DNA from: Promerops cafer
Taxonomy: Eukaryota; Chordata; Aves; Passeriformes; Nectariniidae
DNA: 64,000 bases
Reading direction: 5' to 3'
Assembly: GCA_013398275.1 (NCBI GenBank)
Contig: VZSE01008498.1
Location: 639,873 to 703,872, forward strand
The notes beneath the pieces were generated by a model, which made no database searches, had not been told where the DNA came from, and worked only from the letters and a program-made list of their open reading frames with translations. Both the position numbers and the translations under genes were made by a program. Below are positions 55,001 through 61,000 of the stretch, in pieces (position 1 is the first letter of the stretch; every line of letters begins with the position of its first letter).

Positions 55001-58000
55001 AGACACCGGCCCTTTATTCCCCCAAGCTGTCGTATAAACTGTCTTTTCACCAGGCTAAACGTGCTGCTCCTGTGACTAAAGAGTTCAGACCAAATTTTCT
55101 GTACTTTTATCATATATTACAATGGGATTGTCGAACCCTCACAGAAGTTGTGCAGAAACTTTGGTGGTGTTCTCCTTTTGTGCTCTAGAAATAGGTGTGT
55201 AGGTGGGGTTTTTTATTTGCTTTGTATTTTTGGAGGGAATTGAAAAGTCTAGGAGAGAGGCAGAGTTAGTCTGTGTATGCCAGTTCATTAATTATCTTTC
55301 TTTTTTTTTTTTTTGTCTTGACCTTTTTACTCCATTTTATTGCCAGTCCCAAAGTCATAAGTAGGGTATTGGAATGTAGATCAAGAATTGTACCTCTGTT
55401 GTGGGAATATGACACTTTGATTAAGAGTGATAGCAGACACTGTGCCATTTCAAAATCAGATTTCCAGAAGATGCAGAGAAAAGGGCAAAATGAGAAATGC
55501 TTTTTTTGTTGGTTCAAATTGAAGAGTGATGTTGAACTGGAAAATGAGTTGTGCTCTTCTTAGCACTGACAGATCCATGTTTTCTTTCTCCTGAACCCCT
55601 CACAGGGCCACCCTCATGTCTGCTGTCGTAACCTGCTTTCTGCCAGCCCTTCTCTCTACTTCATAGTTTTACAGAGTATATTTTGATATTTCATTCTTCA
55701 TCCAATGACCATTCCTATGTCTCTTCTCTTCCTCTGCACCTTTAAACCTGTAACAGGCTCTGTGCTTTCTGTTTCCCATCCTTGTTCTCTGCTGAAGCTT
55801 GCCACATCACTCAATCTTTGTCTGTTTTGTGCTCCTCATCTCTGCCCAGGTTGCCCCTCAGAAGCTGTAGGCTGGAGGCCTTATTTTGCTGAATAAAAAT
55901 AATTTTATTTAGAAATCATGATTAGCATATGTGAAAGTATCTTTTCTTAAGTTTATTTTCAAATATTACATTTGTATGAAATGTGAAAGAGAAAAACATT
56001 GGGTTGTACTAATCTCCTTGTGGTTTTTCTGCTCAAACAGTCAGCCTATGCTAAATCCACAGTGACTGTTTGGTGGTAAGGGCTAAACATTTATTTCTCT
56101 GGGCTAAAATCTTCCCTACCTGCAACTAACCAAAGCAGGAACAGATTGAGCCATTTGTGAACACCTAGGGAGTTCCTCAGGGGTTGTTCTTGATCATGGT
56201 GCTTACAATGCCAAGACTGTGGGTTTAGTCCCTGTGTGGGCCTTTCACTAGGATTGGACTCAGTGATCCTTGTGGATCCCTTCCAATTTAAAATATTCTG
56301 TGATCTAAAGACTGGAGCAGTGAACACAGGTGTCTCCTTCTTCGCTCTCTTTCACATCCATATATGTTTTAGGGCAACTGTTTCTGTGGTACCCACTCCC
56401 ATGATTTCTTGAGATCTGAGTCAAAATTCCTCTTCAGCCTGTTGCGCTTCCATGACATTATGAAGGAAATAATCATAAAAAAATGTTGGTTATCAGTGTG
56501 AATTCACTGACTTTAGGCTCCTCCAGGGTTCTTAAACCACACCATAAGCTTTGGATGGTATCCTGCATATCCAGATCTGTTTTGATACAGACAAGAAAAG
56601 AAAGGCTTTGGCTTCTGAGCAGGTGTGAAAATGCTTGTCACCAATCAAAGCCTCTGTCCTGTTTCCTCACAGGGCCTCCTGAAGAAGTGTTACTCTGCCG
56701 AGGCTGCGTACCTGTTCCAGCAGGACAAGTTCTATGATGTCAGCTACGACACTGGTGACAAGTCCATTCAGTGCAGCAGGCGCCCGGATGCATTCAAATT
56801 CTGGCTGATGTGGAAAGCATTGGGAACTACAGGCCTTGAGGAGAGAGTAAACAGGGCACTGGCTTTGGCAAGGTACCACCTCACAGTTTTGAGTATGTCT
56901 GGTCTGTTTGATTGGCTGAAATGTTGGTGCTGCTCATACTCCATATCCTGGAACAGACCCCATTGTTACATTTTGCCTCTATCCTTTTGTTTGTGTATAA
57001 CAGGTGGAACTAATAACAATAATAATTAGTGTTATTACATTTGCTACAATATTTAATTGTAATTATTGCTTTCAGCAATAAGCATAAATGTTGGTAAACA
57101 TAGAAGTCAAAATTAGGCTATCAGTCTGTATTGTGGAACATTTATGTTACCTGCACTACATTCATAGGACAGAGTTACTAAAACACTTTCTTTTAGCTCA
57201 GCTGTGTGATCTGGTGTTGGTGTAAAAGAAGTTCTGTGTTCCAGAATCCAAGCTGTGTCTGGCAAGAACCAAATTTTCCTGCTCACGTCATTCCTTGTGA
57301 AAGAGGAAATGCAAAAAACTGATAATGGAGAACTCATATGAGGACATTGTGTCAATATTAGGATCTAGCAGAGGTGTATGAAGGCAATATTGTTCTGACA
57401 TCTTGTTTTTTTTCAAGTTTGCTGAAGTTCTTAATGCTTACAGTATGTTCTGTTAGGGACTGAAACATCTTTTTCTTGTGGCCTTCCCCACAGCTGTCCT
57501 CTTCAATACCATTAAGTTTTTGTTCTTGCAGAACTGTGTTTCACAAGTTAGTTCAGCAAAATTCTTGGTAGAAGGTGTTTATAAAGTGATGGCGATGTCT
57601 TGGTTTCTGGGAAGAGACTTCCATACACAGGTGGTTTTCTCTTCTCTTAGAAGAAATTGTTTTGAAATAAGATAACGGCCCATTAAAAAAAAGTTCACTT
57701 TAAGTAAAATGTTTGTGAAGAATTTATGCAAGACAAAGCACCATGAAAACTACACCAAACTAGCTACACGCTGCCTTAAGTCAAATAATTGGTATTGAAA
57801 TTTTACTTTTTATATGAAATAACAAGTAGAAAAGAATTGAATGTTTACTTCAATCAAAATTAAATAGTCTGACTCTAATGAAGTTACTTAAAGAGAAAAT
57901 AAAAATGCCCCTGACCTAAACCCAGAGTGGATTTGAAAGGAATAAAAATAAAGAACCAAAACTGGAAAAGCTCAAAAAAGCTGTGACTTTTTCCTCTATT

Positions 58001-61000
58001 TTGTTTCTTTAAAGCCATTCAGTTTTTTGGCTGGTTATGTCTTTTTAATACATTCTGGTTAAATTGCACCTTGTTTTTGTTGTGAAGCATTGTACTGTTC
58101 TTTGACTGTTCAGAGTAATTCTTTCCACTATCAGTAGGCGAATTCAGCCTTATCAAGGTCACTGGCCAAGGTCATTTGACTGGCTGTGTAGTGATTAATG
58201 ACCTTTCTGGGATCGATATTTCTGTTTAACATTCGGATTCAGATGGTAACACTTCTAAGGAGTGACTGGCTTGTCTCTTCTGGCTTTTGGTCTGTTTTTC
58301 CATTAGGAAGAAATTTGATTTTTAGACATTATCTGATGAAATACATTCTTCACAGTGGTGGCATTGCCATCTTGAGTTTGCATGGATATGGGCACTGTAC
58401 CAGGTTTACCAACTACTCAGCTGTGCAGCCTTTCTCCTTGTTTGTTACATTAGATGTTACTTTGATTGCAAGGGTGGTATTTCAGTGTCCCTGAACACAG
58501 ACCTGGATTAATTCTGGAATTAGTCCACTGACTATAGAATTTAANTTTTAGAATTTAAGGGAAAATTTGTTTTTTTTTTGCTTGTAGCCAAGCAGAACTG
58601 CAAAGGTTTTAGGGTAATTGCAGACGTATTTCTGATGCAGCAAACTTTGCCTATTGGCTATTCCAGTAATATCTTCTTGTTCTGGAGATGAATCATGCTT
58701 TCCAGGTATTAAATATCCCAGGAACGTTGTGATGCTATCTACTTGGAAAGACCTGCTTTTTAAATACGTAGAGTAGAGCAGCCAGCTGATTGCTTCAGAA
58801 TTTTTTTGTGTATTTTCTTTCCCCCAAATATTTTTGATGTAGGGATGTTGCTTTATAAAATAGACTTAAAAGAAAATAGAAGTAAACTGCTTTTAGAACA
58901 CAACTATAGTTACTATATAAGCACCTCTGCATTTTATGGTTCATCTTCTTTGGAATTTTTCTGCCTGTTTCCTCTTCTGACACCCACTGTTAGCAGACAT
59001 ACGTCTACTTTCACAGCAGATCTCCACAGCTCATTTTCTGCAAGGCTTAATCACAGCAAATGACATTTCTCTGTGTACTTTGGTCTTCACTAAGACTCAA
59101 GCCCTTCTAACAAACTACAACTCTGACATGATAATAAAACTTCACTGTCAACTGTGGAAAGATGCACAAAGTAAATTGCTCCGCTGACATCAAATGATCC
59201 TGGCAAGATAAATCATGGGCAATGCCTTTTCTAATGGCTGCCTTCTTAGGTTATTGGCAGTGTAGTTAACAACATGATTAACAGTGTTGTGAACCTGACC
59301 AACACCAGGTAGCCTACGTCAGATTTTATACCTAGGTGATATAAAATAAAGGCACTTGAGGTAAGAGGGCAAGGTATTAAGCATTGCAAAATTGCTCTAA
59401 CAATTCAAGACCTTAAAAAAAAAAGACAAAGGTAAGTAATTTTGCATAGGTTTCACTTTAATAATTTTTTAAAAGAAAAAAATAAATTGAAGGCCAGAGT
59501 CATATGAATAGCCTGCTGATGTTGCTGAATATTGGTTTTATGGCACAGACAAGTATCTTCTAATAAACAGGACAGAAGCAGCAAGCTTGTTTGACATAAT
59601 TTCCCTACAGATAATCATGACTCTCTTGCAACCTAAGCAGTAGTGTGGACATTAACAGCTAGATAACAAACAAACGCACACGGGAGGATCTGAATGGTCG
59701 TGGCAGAAATGATCAGAACCGTGGCTTGTTCCAGCCAGAGCAAACACCTCTCCAGTGCCCAGCAGAAGTCCTGAGCTGCACGTTGTGGGCGCTGGCCCTC
59801 CACCGCAGCGGTGGCTTTGCTGGGATGTGTGCTGGGAGGGAATGAGTCACAGGCACTGCGCTTGCTGATGATAAACAGCGTGACAACTCCCCAGGCGCTG
59901 CTTGGAAAAATGTGTGCCATCTAGGGTATTGTTTATTGCTCCCCCAGCCAGCCTGTTTCTGCAGCACGTCTGCTGAGGAGAAGGCATTCAGAGACACCTG
60001 TGCTAGAGGTGTCCCTGCGGGGGGCAAGTTTCAGGCATGTGGGTAGGACCAATGGAGGTTATTTTCACAATATTTCTCTTTCTCCCCAAAAAGAATTACT
60101 AGTGTGACGACCAGTAATGCAGCTTCAGACAGGAAAATGCCAACTAGTGAACGCAAGAGAAGAACAGATATGTGCACGATCAGTAGTTTAACTGTGTCAG
60201 GTTTATTAATGTTAGACAGCAATATCTTCATGTAGAAGATTAAATTTTTGTTGGACTGGAAAAGCAGTGTGAATTTGCAGTGAATTTGTTGAAATTTTTC
60301 TTTGTAAGGCTTTGAGGGGGGGAGAAGAAGAGAGAATTCCCATCTATGTCTTCTTTGCTTCAGAATTCCTGTGTGATATGTGCCATGGCAAAGTTGCTGT
60401 CATGTTTTAAAAAATTTATGTAAATTGAAGCTATTTGTATACAAAATTTTGATTCAAACCCATCTTTCCATTGAAGGCTTCTGTGTTTTTCACGCGTGGC
60501 AGGTGAGAAAGAAAAGAAATTCCCATTTTAATACCCTGTTAGCATAGGAGGTCCAGGGACTGTTATACATTAGCAGTGGTCCACTGAATGGAAAGTTGCA
60601 CTGTTGTACTGTGTGGAATGTGGGCAGTACTGGGAAAATTGATGAGCTTGAAGTATGTTCAAAATTTTAAATTCTGGGCTAAGCTAAGAGATCCTGGTGA
60701 TAGTAGAATGCAAGAGGTGTCGGAGTGACCGTGAAATAACATGGCAGCCCAGCACTGGCACTTGAGAACAAGGGATGGAGGTATTAATTTGCAGTGGGAA
60801 AGTTCACAACCTGATGCCAATAGGATCAATTTGTGCCATGTGGCTCTGCTGAAAATCTGTGCCTGAGGACAGAATTTGGCTTCTCCTCAGTGATCCTTGG
60901 CTGGCTGTAGCCTTCTTTTTTTTCCAGGAACTGATAGCTATTGCATTTTCACAGCAGGTAGAAATGAGATTTAACTCTCTTGTTTTCTAAGTGTGGGGAA

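Larger units (their letters stand above)
49367..56672 (+). other. GADL1: GADL1 intron 11
   Basis: 7.3 kb. It contains the second solo LTR (49924-50380), an A-rich tract (52396-52434) and the tRNA-derived SINE (56167-56305). A 154-codon open frame at 51116-51580 lacks any domain and is not called. The rest is AT-rich unique sequence. Confidence 0.75.
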
